A stretch of 64,000 bases of DNA from Ophiostoma sp. CBS 140.51 (Eukaryota > Ascomycota > Sordariomycetes > Ophiostomatales > Ophiostomataceae): assembly GCA_029298735.1 (NCBI GenBank), contig JANSLP010000125.1, forward strand, positions 22,068 through 86,067, written 5' to 3'. A program made the position numbers and the translations under genes. Shown in pieces: positions 35,403-45,446 of this stretch. Numbering within the stretch: position 1 is the first letter of the stretch; every line of letters begins with the position of its first letter. Under the pieces are notes generated by a model. The model had not been told where the DNA came from. It saw nothing but the letters and a program-made list of their open reading frames with translations, and made no database searches.

Positions 35403-36566
35403 TTAGTGGGCGGCACGGAAGCGAAGTGCGGTACCGTTCCACGGGGGATATGAAGTGTGCCATTGGCCGTTGTCATAGGTTTTTGATGACGAGGAGGTGG
35501 AGGAGGAGGAAAATGTGGACGAGTGTGAGGACGAGGACGAAGACGAGGGAGGAGCGGTAGTGGTAGTAGGGTGCCACTGGCCATCATTAAAGGTAGTGGT
35601 CGTGGTGGATGACGATAGCAGAGAAGGTGACGAGCTAGAAGGGAAGGAGGGTGTGGGAGTATGCCAGAGGCCATCATCGTACGTCGTAGTGGAGATGATG
35701 GAGGTGGAGAACGTAGACTGGCTGGGCCACAGGGGACCGTAGCCTCCGGGCCAAGTCGATGCAGGAGAGTGGTAGATGGGCGTGGAGGGGGAGGAGGAGG
35801 AAGAGGAGGGGACTGGTAAGGAGGGAGTGATTTGTGAGGATAAGGCCGAGGATGACGATGGTGCATATGAAGATGGAGTGGAGGAGAAGGACGACGAAGA
35901 CGAGGATGCAATGATTGAGGAAGTGGTTGAGGAGGATGGTATTAGAGAGGTTGTGGACGAAGAAGAGGAAGATGATGGAGATGGAGATGAAGAAGATGGC
36001 GAGGCAGAAATGGAGGACACCGGTGATGAAGTGGATGATGGTGACGAGGCTGAGGCTAGGAAGAAGGAAGACGCTGTTGCGGAAGAAGGTGCGGTTGAGT
36101 ATGCGGGCACAACCGTCACAGACACCGTCTGGACCACAATGGCTTCAGATGTCCTCACCGTCGTTGTGCTTGATGGGCCCTCCACATCGACCACGGAGAA
36201 CTCGGTGACATGTGCTGTCACAGGCGTCTGTGGTCTGTTTGTGGATGTCACGACAATGGTGTCGGTGTCGGTGACTGTTGGCACCGCCGTGTCGACAACG
36301 ACAGTCGTACTAAACGCAGTAGCGGTTTTTGTAGCCGACGCCGGTTTTGTAGACGTTGATGTCGACACACCACCCCCGCTTCCTCCGCTACCATTGCCGC
36401 CATCAATGTTGACGACGGAGTATGTAGCTCGTGGTACGAGTGCCGCGGCGTCTCGTATTTGTTGACGTTGTGGGTTGTGCTTTGGGGAGAAGGGCAAGGC
36501 TGAGGCTGCTGTGGAGAAGGCTACCGCCACAGTCAAAAGTGACGCGGGGAGGTGATGCAACTGCAT
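35403..36566 (-). CDS. Secreted Ser/Thr-rich protein with three Y/F-D/N-x-G-x-W-H repeats
   Basis: A single exon of 387 residues. The N-terminus (MQLHHLPASLLTVAVAFS and an ASALP cleavage site near residue 25) is a clear signal peptide. Dibasic or PR sites follow in the next 25 residues, so a propeptide is possible. The middle is almost all Ser, Thr, Ala and Pro, the kind of region that is heavily O-mannosylated. The last 120 residues hold three spaced copies of a short aromatic motif: TYDDGLWHT, TFNDGQWHP and TYDNGQWHT. The C-terminus (ending FRAAH) is not hydrophobic, so a GPI anchor is unlikely. The protein is probably released or held in the cell wall. The function of the repeat motif is unknown to me, though similar endings occur on fungal secreted proteins. 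Acid-rich frames on the opposite strand are shadows. Confidence 0.85.
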   Translation of the reverse strand: MQLHHLPASLLTVAVAFSTAASALPFSPKHNPQRQQIRDAAALVPRATYSVVNIDGGNGSGGSGGGVSTSTSTKPASATKTATAFSTTVVVDTAVPTVTDTDTIVVTSTNRPQTPVTAHVTEFSVVDVEGPSSTTTVRTSEAIVVQTVSVTVVPAYSTAPSSATASSFFLASASSPSSTSSPVSSISASPSSSSPSPSSSSSSSTTSLIPSSSTTSSIIASSSSSSFSSTPSSYAPSSSSALSSQITPSLPVPSSSSSSPSTPIYHSPASTWPGGYGPLWPSQSTFSTSIISTTTYDDGLWHTPTPSFPSSSSPSLLSSSTTTTTFNDGQWHPTTTTAPPSSSSSSSHSSTFSSSSTSSSSKTYDNGQWHTSYPPWNGTALRFRAAH

Positions 36567-38358
36567 CGTGGCAGCGGGAGGAAAACTTCAGATGCGGATG
36601 AGAGGCGAGGAATGGATGATGGTGATTGTGTTGTTGTGGTAATGGTTTTCTTTTTTTTTCAGTGAGGGGAAAGTTGAAAATGGGAAAGATTGATGGCTGT
36701 GGAGTATGATACGATGATGTGGAAATATGATGCTGCGATGGTGATGTTGGTGATGAGTTGAAAATGATAGAAGTGAAGTGAGGCTGACGGAGTGAAGGCG
36801 ACGAAATGATGGGCAAAGACGGAATGCTGGATGGAAGAGAGTGAAGTATCAACGAAGCAAACAAACCTTGGAAATTGTTGAAGTGAAAAAAAATACGAGG
36901 GTGAAGAGGCTGCATCCAAAAATATATCGAGAAGCTTGGGCTCTTCTTATGTATGCTCAGTCCCTCTTTTTCTGGCCAGATGCGGTCAAAAATGCAGCGA
37001 AATGTAGAAGGCTGGAAGCGGGATGCGCACTGAAATGAAGCCGAAAAGAAAGGGGAGATGCAGTCTGTGGCGAATGTAAATAAAACATTTTGGCGCAGAA
37101 AAAAAATACAGTGGCTGGGGAGCGAAACCAAATAAACGGAAATAGGGGTGCCAGCGCGCTTCTGATTGGCCGGATCGCGGCGGATTTTCAGGAACAGTAT
37201 GAATAAAGTGGGGCATCTGCCACCAGCCTCCCATTTACACCACTAGCGCACTTCTGGGCTTGCCCCTGTCCGGCGAGGAATGCAGCAAGACATTTCTGAG
37301 CAGGGGCCTCAACCACCGGAAATAGGGGGCAGTCTTGCGTGAATGCGCGTTTCTGCAAAGCAGGGCGCCCAGCTTGCGCTAGAAACCGCTGAAAGCTAAC
37401 TCAAAAATCATTCTATGTTCACCGAGAATATCTCCCGCAACGCGCAGCGCCAATTTGCTCCAGCCATCCACGTTTCTACCACCAGGATCGAACCCTGAAT
37501 CAAACGTCGTCCCGTGCCAAACTGCTGGTCCGGGCGCACCGCACGCGGCATAAAATGCACGATGCAACTGTCAAAGTGTCTTTCGACATCGGTGGTCTAT
37601 TTTTTCTTGTCTTGGCAAGGGTCTACGGAGTCAATCGACACAGATCGATTGCAAGGATTCAATGAAGATTGATTCAGATTCGTGTTAATCAGATCGAGCG
37701 ATGCCAAAAGAGGAAATATGAAAACACATCACTGCAAAAGCAAGGAGCAGCTCGTACCGAGGACAATATCGCCTGGTAATTTATTTGACTTCTATCTCAA
37801 TATCAATGATATTCAATCGTCTGCATATTCAGAGCCATGTCATGTCTGTCTCCGACGGCCACTGAGAGGAAATCAAGTGACGTTGCTGCAAGGCAGCCAA
37901 AAGAAAAGGAGGGAAAAAAGCAATTTGCCCGCGAGGTGCAACTTCGGTTGTGCGTAGTGACGCGACTGGGGTGTAGGATGTTATTTTTTGTCTATATAGT
38001 GGGGTATCGCTCTTTTTCTCATGCTTGATGATGATTGTATCTTTTTCGTCTAATTCGTGCAGTCGTGTCGTGTCGTGTCTAGTCGTATTTTATCGTAAAA
38101 ATCATGCCGAGGCTTTTTTGGTATTTTTTTTCTCAATGGTTGTTGGTTTTTTCAAAGAAAAGCTGCCAGGACGAAATCAGATTCCGAAGTCACCTTGTCG
38201 AGCAAGGGGAAGGGGTCGGGTGCAACTCATCGAAATGTGAGTGCACTACTCGACCTCCATCAGTATCAATGTAAATCGGGTACAATCAACCCAGAACTCA
38301 GTCATTCTGAAGTGCACCATTCGATCTCCTCATTTTTTTTCTTTATGTGTGATACTGG
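36567..38358. other. Intergenic region, no gene seen
   Basis: It contains the promoter and leader of the Ser-rich secreted protein (minus strand) and about 1 kb with no protein-like frame. A sequence near 37490-37510 resembles a tRNA B-box on the minus strand but has no matching A-box or cloverleaf. Confidence 0.5.
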
Positions 38359-38589
38359 CTAGTATTTGCCATTCTCGCCTTGGGAGCTTCCAGATGATGA
38401 TTTGTGTGATTTGTGTGATTTGTGGGCGTTTGAGTGAGAGTGGGATGAGCTGCTCTTGGAGCTCGACCCGGAGTGGTATGAAGACGATGATATTTTGACA
38501 GAGTTCTCCATTGTGGACTCGGACTTTGTTTTTTTGTGCGTCTTTGACTGAGTATAGGAGTAGGAGCCGTATTGTTCAGAAGAACTCAT
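38359..38589 (-). CDS. Small Ser/Lys/His-rich protein (76 aa)
   Basis: A single frame of 76 residues. Over 40 percent of residues are Ser, and the C-terminal third contains a HKSHKSHKSS stretch encoded by a 9-base tandem repeat. There is no signal peptide or membrane segment. The composition is hydrophilic and likely disordered. Such small Ser-rich proteins are common and poorly understood in fungi. The balanced codon use and clean ATG with A-rich context support a gene, but its length and low complexity leave real doubt. Confidence 0.5.
   Translation of the reverse strand: MSSSEQYGSYSYTQSKTHKKTKSESTMENSVKISSSSYHSGSSSKSSSSHSHSNAHKSHKSHKSSSGSSQGENGKY
38399..38425. repeat. 9-bp tandem repeat (GATTTGTGT)3
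   Basis: Three copies of GATTTGTGT, the last slightly altered. On the minus strand they encode repeated His-Lys-Ser, so copy-number change would preserve the frame. Confidence 0.85.
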
Positions 38590-41500
38590 GTCAACTCTTG
38601 AAAAGAGACGAGCGACTGTTGCACCTTTTGTCTGTTAGCCATGTTGCTCTAAAGTAGTTGGCTTGTAATTTACAAAGAGAAACTGAAGACGAGGAAGAAA
38701 CCAAATGACTAGTTTGGTTGTTGGAGGGGAGGATGAAATCAAAGGGAAAATGTGAGCAAACAGAAGCTGCAGAACTCAACTAACCGATTGGAGCTGGTAG
38801 CTGGGACTTGAGACGGAGAGCTTCGTGATATTGATCTGAAGATTGAAAAAGTCGAGAAGATGCTTGGAGAGGCTGCTTGTGGTGCTAGTTGTAAATCCTC
38901 ACTCGAACACAAAATCAAGAACTACAACATCTCTTATACGTCTGACTACGGTTCTCTTTCTCTTTTTTTCTTTACAGTTTGCTATTTCTTCTGCTCTACA
39001 TCCCTTTCATTCAGGTTACCTTACAACGGCATGGCGGGAAAGCCATTTTCGTCTTCACTCTAAGGCAGACGCAGTTTGCTTTTCGAATGACTGGAAAATG
39101 AAAAGACAGACAAAAATAGGACCGTGTGAGTGAATATAGGAGTCGATATCACGACGATTGTAAACAAAGAAAAATAGATGGGCTGCAGAGATGATGTGCA
39201 CTGAGGCATGTCTGTGGGGCATCCATGCAGCTCGAGTGTGGTCTGCCACCGGGGATCCTCCCCTTCCGTTGAGCCACACCCAGATCCAGATCTGAGGCAG
39301 GCCAATCAGACTTCCCAAATTCACCAGGCTGTTAAAACGATCGCACTTGCGACGCTTACACCCTCGGCTTCAATGATATGAGTGGCGAAAAAAGTGAACA
39401 ACATCCTTTGTTCTTAGGGCGGCAGCCTCGCCGCAGCATGAATCTCACAGTGAGCAAACTCGATTTTGGCTGTCAATTTTGGCTTCTCGGGGGAGGGTGT
39501 CTGTGCCGTCCCTAGTGCCCGTGTCCTATCCCTTACTTTCTCGCTTGCCCTCTCCTGACCCTCCTCCTCACTCTTTGCCTGAGAGAAGGGTTTGCTTGAA
39601 AAGAAGCATACGCTTGAAAATAGCATTTGCTTGGGGCTCTCCCTCTCCATAGATCGCCCCATCGCCCCCAACACGATACTCCCGATGAGAAGGGATATGA
39701 AGGCCATTTTCAGTTTTTTGTTTACTTTCTATATAAGATACAGGATTATCACATCTGATTTGACCATCTACCTAAAAAAACCGCTTCTAGTCATCTTCGC
39801 AATTGGCGTTTTCATCGCCATCACATGCTTCATGATTTCCATTTTGGGATGCTTTTCGAAAGAAACACTAATCGTCTCAAATTTCGATCCTTTCAGCCCG
39901 AACTCGACATTTTTTACCAGCTCGTCGCATGTGTAGTGCAACAGTAACACGGACAAGACAGCCCGCCCAGGCACCTCGTAGACCCGAACAGCGTATTTTG
40001 CCGAGTATCCTTCGCATCCTAGGACTCTGTAGGACTACAGTTTCTGCCTTGTCTTTTCTCGAAATTCAAAAATCCAGGCCCTACATGTCGCAAAAGTGCG
40101 CTGTCGTACGGTGACTCAACTCTGTAATTGCTTTTCTTTGTTCTAAAAGTATCACAGTTGAAGCCTGAGGATTGCGAGCCGTGTCTGTCAAGCGACCAAA
40201 GTCGTTGCCTGAAATAGCAGCTGCCCACAGTTACTTTTCCCAAGACCTCAACCCTCACTCTGCCGGCTGTCTATTTGGTCTTTAGCAAACGAAGTGGGCT
40301 GCCTCTTTTCGTAGCAGTCATGTCCGGTCGTACATACGCACACATCAGCATACCAAATTCATCTCGATTAAGAAAAAAAATATGGGATATTGCTAATTTT
40401 ACAACACGGACGGATTCCAACAAGAAGAAAACGTAACAAATTTTCGCTCCATAAAGAACCAGAGAAAAAAAGACAAGAAGAAGAAAAAAACTTACCGAGG
40501 ACGATGATAGACTCGAGTCTCTTGCATTCCCGTCTCAGATCCGCATTTACAATGCCAGCTTCAACTCACGATTTGACGATATAAACACGATGGACGATGG
40601 GAAGAAGCTGGGCTGCCCCAACCCGCCAGTCCATACGCAAGCCTCCTCGCACGCAAATGTGGCTTTCACCATCTACTTGTTTTTACTGGATTTCCTTCTA
40701 GCCTATCCACCGCTGTTCACTATCCTCATGACGTCGATTGGAGTTGCTCCGCCACACACTGAAGCGCGACCCCAAGTCAGGCCTGGCTAGGACAGACGCA
40801 AGTGGTTTGTTTAGTTGGGGACCAGGGGACGATGGGACCGAGGGAACCATTTTTGGTGCCTTGCCAAGACCACTAATTGCGCCGGCGTCCATTTTGCAGC
40901 CACGAACAGTTTATGTCTTAGCGGCCTTACAGGTCTTTCTGGGATTGTTTTCAGTGCTTTAGGTGCATCGCCAGCAGTTACTTCCGCTAAAGGATGTTCA
41001 GCCCTCCACACAGCCACACTTGTCCCTCCACTTGCTCGTCCACTGCCCCTCCATTCGACGGCTGCCTCGAATCTTACGTTTGTTTCTGGCGAGAACCTGC
41101 TTCTTTGCACGTCTTTTGGCTGTTTTCGGCGTCCCTGACGAGTGTCAAAGGGCCGCTACTAGCCACCAAAAATGGCCCTAGCTCTAGCGTTACGGCAGGC
41201 TGCAGACCTTCCTGTCTGTCTACACGTCTGTTGGTTGGAGAGAGTCTGCTCATATATGGGCCGCTGCTGGGCTCATGCTGTCCAGATTTTTCCTTTGGAC
41301 CTTGTGTTTCTTCTTTTTGTTGAGAGTTCTCGTCTATTTCGAAATCCCGTCTTTTCAATATTTTCAATATTCAATATTTTGGCGTCTGGTCTTTCCCGTT
41401 TTGGCGCCATCTTCGCCAAATACAATAATCCACGATAAGTTGTGCAGCATCTAGGCCCGACGTCCCAACATTTACACAACACAGTCGACACCGAATTGTT

Positions 41501-42045
41501 CCAATAAACGTCCCCCCCTCTGCGTATCGTCGAATTCGAATTCGACGCACCTCGTGACCATCTTCCATCTTTATTAGGCCTCCAACGCCCCCAAAAAGCC
41601 AACCAGTCGCTTTTGCTCTTTCCGCGACACCCAACGCACCTTCCTACCGACGTCAGAGGAACATCTGCTCCTGCCAGTTTTAACCTTGTTTGAAGACGCA
41701 CGTATTTACAGCGGGTCAACTGCCAGTGTTTGCTCAGCTGCCCCGCCCAAATCCTTCTTTCAACGCGGCTTGCTCCATCCCCCCTCTCTGCTCGTTGCGC
41801 TATCGAGTTATTTTTTCTTATTTTTTCTTGGCCGTAAGGAGCAAGGTTCCAGGCGCTTGCCAACTCCTTCGGGGAAGCTTTTACGGAAGACGAAAAGCCA
41901 AGAAGCGGACGAAATAAAAAAGCATCCACGGTGTCACTGGCATCTCCATACTCCTCACTCCATCTTACTTTTTCTTGTCGACTGCTCCTGTTCTCCTTCG
42001 ATACCCCGTCTAGCAAACAAACCCACGAGACTACAACTCCCAGAC
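38590..42045. other. 3.4-kb intergenic region before the annexin
   Basis: No supported gene. Short frames on both strands lack protein character. A 298-codon minus-strand frame (42169-41273) runs over the annexin promoter and first exon and looks spurious. The part just before 42046 is the annexin leader, CT-rich on the + strand. Confidence 0.5.
41528..41547. promoter_or_regulatory. Perfect 20-bp palindrome upstream of the annexin gene
   Basis: The 20 bases from 41528 read the same on both strands, with an internal GAATTCGAATTC core. It lies about 500 bp before the annexin start codon, so it could be a site for a symmetric DNA-binding protein. No factor can be named. Confidence 0.4.
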
Positions 42046-43609
42046 ATGTCCTACTATCCTCCCTATGGCCGTACGTATAATTACCCTTGCAGGCCCTGAG
42101 CGTGTGCTCTTGGGCCCTGTCTGACCCCCCTTTGCGCCTGCCTATTTTGACGTCACCGTCCATGTGCAAAGCTGTGCATACACAAGCTCATGAATGATCA
42201 AAGCTCTTTTCTTGTTCATTGCATCATACAAAACGAGATCATTCAATGCTAACTTCTTCGCAGAAGCGCCACCACCACAGGGCGGCGGATACTACCAGCA
42301 GGCCCCCCCCGGCCAATACCCTCCACCGCAACAGGGCGGCTACCCTCCCCAGCAGTACGGCGCACCACCTCCACAGCAAGCTCCGTACGGCGCACCACCG
42401 CCGGGTCAATACGGCGGTTACTCCCCGCAGCCCCCGGCACCCTATGGCCAACACCCTCCTCCTCCTCCCCAACAGGCTCCTTATGGCCAGCAGCCGCCCT
42501 ACGGCCAGCAACCTCCTTACGGACAACAGCCTCCTTATGGACAGCCACCGCAGGGACCACCGCCGCCGGCGGGCTACGGACCACCAGGTGGTGGCTATGG
42601 CGGCGGCGGCGGCGGATATGCTGCTAACGTGCCGCCGACACCGCCATCCATTGGCTACGCTGGTGCCCAGCCCATCAACTGGGACGCCACCCACGATGCC
42701 AACGCGCTGCGCCAGGCCATGAAGGGCTTCGGCACAGACGAGAAGGCTCTCATCCGTGTGCTTGCCGACAAGGACCCGCTCCAGGTCGACGCCATCCGTA
42801 ACACCTACCACCGCCTGCACCGCCGCGACCTGATCAAGGACATTGAGTCGGAGACCAGCAGCTGGTTCGAGTATGGCCTGGTCGCCCTGAGCCGTGGCCC
42901 CCTGCTCAACGATGTGCACATGCTGCATGATGCTATGAGTGGTCCTGGGACGAAGGAATCCGTGCTTAATGATGTTTTGCTGAGCCGCTCCAACGCGGAT
43001 CTGCGTGCCATCAAGGCTCTGTACCAGCAGACTTACCACCGCTCGCTCGAGGACGCCGTGCGCGGCGATCTCAGCATGAAAACGGAGCGCCACTTCATGA
43101 TTGTCCTACAGGCCACGCGCGCCGAAGATGCCGCGCCTGTCCAGAAGCACGAGGTTGACCGCGATGTCCAGGAGCTCTACAACGCCACCGAAGCCAAGAT
43201 GGGCACGGACGAGATCCGGGTCTGCAGCATTCTGAGCACACGCAACGACAACCACCTGCGCGCCGTTGCTTTCGAGTACCGCCAGCGTTATGCTCGCGCT
43301 CTCGAGGACGTTATTCGCAAGGAGTTCTCCGGCCACATGGAGGAAGCCCTGTTGTTCCAGCTGCGCCATGCCACTGACAAGTACATGCACCAGGCCGCCC
43401 TGCTCGAGGACGCCATGGTCGGCGCTGGTACCCGCGACAAACTGCTCGTCAGCCGTATCGTGCGCATCCACTGGGACCGCACAAACCTGGCCAACGTTCG
43501 CGGTGCCTACGAGAAGCGCTACCGCCATAACTTGGCCCAGCGCATCCGCGGTGAGACCAGCGGTGATTATGAGCGTCTCATGCTGGCCTGCATTGGCGAA
43601 CGTGTGTAG
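42046..43609 (+). CDS. Annexin with Pro/Gly/Tyr/Gln-rich N-terminus
   Basis: Exon 1 (42046-42070) encodes MSYYPPYG. A 193-bp GTACGT...CAG intron precedes exon 2 (42264-43609), giving 456 residues. Residues 1-140 are low-complexity Pro, Gly, Tyr and Gln with tandem PYGQQP units, like the tail of vertebrate annexin A11 and fungal annexins. Four annexin repeats follow. Each carries a type II calcium-site motif: GFGTDE, GPGTKE, KMGTDE and GAGTRD. Annexins bind acidic membranes in a calcium-dependent way and act in membrane traffic and repair. The third repeat has Lys-Met in place of the usual first Gly, so calcium binding there may be weak. The tiny first exon is supported by frame, a consensus donor and continuity of the Tyr/Pro/Gly pattern. 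Confidence 0.93.
42476..42550 (+). repeat. Tandem PYGQQP-encoding repeat
   Basis: Imperfect 18-base units encode four consecutive PYGQQP-type hexapeptides in the annexin tail. Synonymous differences between copies argue that the peptide repeat is maintained. Confidence 0.8.
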
Positions 43610-45446
43610 GTGAAGTCATCGTGTTTCGACGGCTGGAGGAAGAAAGAAGAAACCGCACTAGCAAATTGTATGATTGAGGTGATATCCGGGCATTTTGTTG
43701 GGAGGGAATTTTTGGGCTTTGCGTTTTGTGTTTCCTGTCATGTTCCCACGCTTAATGTTTTCACGTCGCCATAGTTTCGTATTGTCAATTCGTACTGATT
43801 TCTTCCATGTTGTATTGTCTCACCATTTTGCACTTTCCTAAATTGTCGCCGCCGTCGTCTTTGTCTGTGGCATCCGTGGTATTTCGTGCGGCGCAAGACG
43901 TGTTTAGCTGCTCGCGGACCGGTTACATACACGCATAGAGTGCTATTAACATTAATTTCCATGCTAATATATTTAGTAACAGTGGCTCCAATTTGAAAGT
44001 ATTAACGCAACTGTAGCTGCCCCACTCTACTTATTTATTTGGTGGCAATTTTGCTCCTCACTCACACAGCAAACGCGAAATGATTGGTGTCAGTTAATTC
44101 CTACGTCCTGAAGTAACATTCACATATTTTGTTGCGACTTCCTTCGTATTTTGCTGAAATATGGCATGATCAGTGCTGCCGCTGCTGGTTTGAATATCTT
44201 ACATTCGGTGGCCTTTGTCGAGGAAGCTGAGCCTGAAACACAGCAAGAACAACCGCCAACTCTTCGAGGCTCCTTTGACGAAGTTACAAGATAGTGGATA
44301 CATACTGTTCCATTTAATGCATTTATAACCACGCTAGTCTATACATGGTTAGCCCATTACCAAATGCCACATAATTATGACTTTTTCCGCCCATTCGGCC
44401 CCATTTCCACCCTCCAACCGTGCCCCTCGTGTCGCGTCTGGCCTCCAAAGTAATTAATTCTAGTCTGTAACCGCTGGATCATATCGCACCACACACGCCG
44501 AAATGCCCTACCGTTTGCCTCTAGTTGGCGCTATGGAGGCGATTTTTACTTAACTATCGCACTTTTCTTACCCATTTTTACCTCCGATCGTTACATCCTT
44601 TTCCTAACCTTTTCCCGCCTCACCTCATACAGCCGCGTTTCGCAACCGCAGCTCTCCGCGCCATCGTCGCTCAAGCTTTTCATGTTCGCATGTCCATCTT
44701 TATTTTGTATACCAAAGAAAATATCTTCATTACTGTCACAGGCGGTCTTGACCTGTCCGCATGAGACTTGGCCTTCATCACTTTTATTTCGGATTTCTCT
44801 CACAAGAAGCTCATCTCTCACCTCATACCACCGACGAGGCTATAAGGACTCATCGCGCTTTCCGCCATCTCGCACATTTTCACTCTTTCCCTTCATTCAT
44901 TTCCTTATCATCTTACTTTTTTCTTTGTTGTCCCTTTTTCTTGCCTGCTTAACGCTGCCGATTGGGCCTTCCCGTTTTGTTCAGATCCTCTTAACATCGC
45001 GCATCGCACCTTCCACCTTGTCACCAGTGACGCGTTTTTTGTCCGTCGACGCGACAATACTCTTTCCTCGGAATCGTGTTGGTTCACCTTTGTTGTTGTT
45101 CTCGGACTTTCTCATTCAACCACCTTGGTTTGGAGTTGAGCGAATCTTGCGGCCGTCGTTGTGTTTTGCGCCTCACCCCGTGTTCCGACCCACACGCGAG
45201 TCTCGTGTACGACGCGGCGTCTCGCGACAGCATTGGGCTGGCCTTTCTGGCAACAGCTGTGGTCCCCTCTCCACGCAGCACAAACGACCAACGAACACGG
45301 CCTACGAGAAGGCTCTGCGGCGGATGGACGAGCAGTAGTTTTGCTTGCAGTCCGACTGGCCCTCTCTCATAACTGAGACATCCTTGTTGGAGACCGGCGC
45401 ATTTGAAACCATTCCACTCCGAATCGCATCCAGCTCCACCGATCGC
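43610..45446. other. Intergenic region with CT-rich leader of the zinc-finger gene
   Basis: The first part is the annexin 3' region. From about 44500 the + strand becomes pyrimidine-rich up to the start codon at 45447. No protein-like frame was found; the 218-codon frame at 44682 is a product of the CT bias. Confidence 0.5.

Noticed and set aside
35776..36465. 229-codon Glu/Asp-rich plus-strand frame
   Set aside because: It is the exact opposite strand of the Ser-rich secreted protein; the acidic composition is the mirror of Ser codons.
37480..37520. B-box-like GGTTCGATCCT on the minus strand, a possible tRNA
   Set aside because: The T-stem does not pair correctly, no A-box lies at the right distance upstream, and no acceptor stem can be formed.
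41273..42169. 298-codon minus-strand open frame over the annexin promoter and first exon
   Set aside because: It is long for chance, but its product is rich in Trp, Cys, Arg and Ser with no domain or motif. It overlaps the well-supported annexin exon 1 and leader, and its codon use does not resemble nearby genes. Transcript data could reopen it.
42239..43093. 284-codon minus-strand frame
   Set aside because: Antisense shadow of the annexin coding exon.
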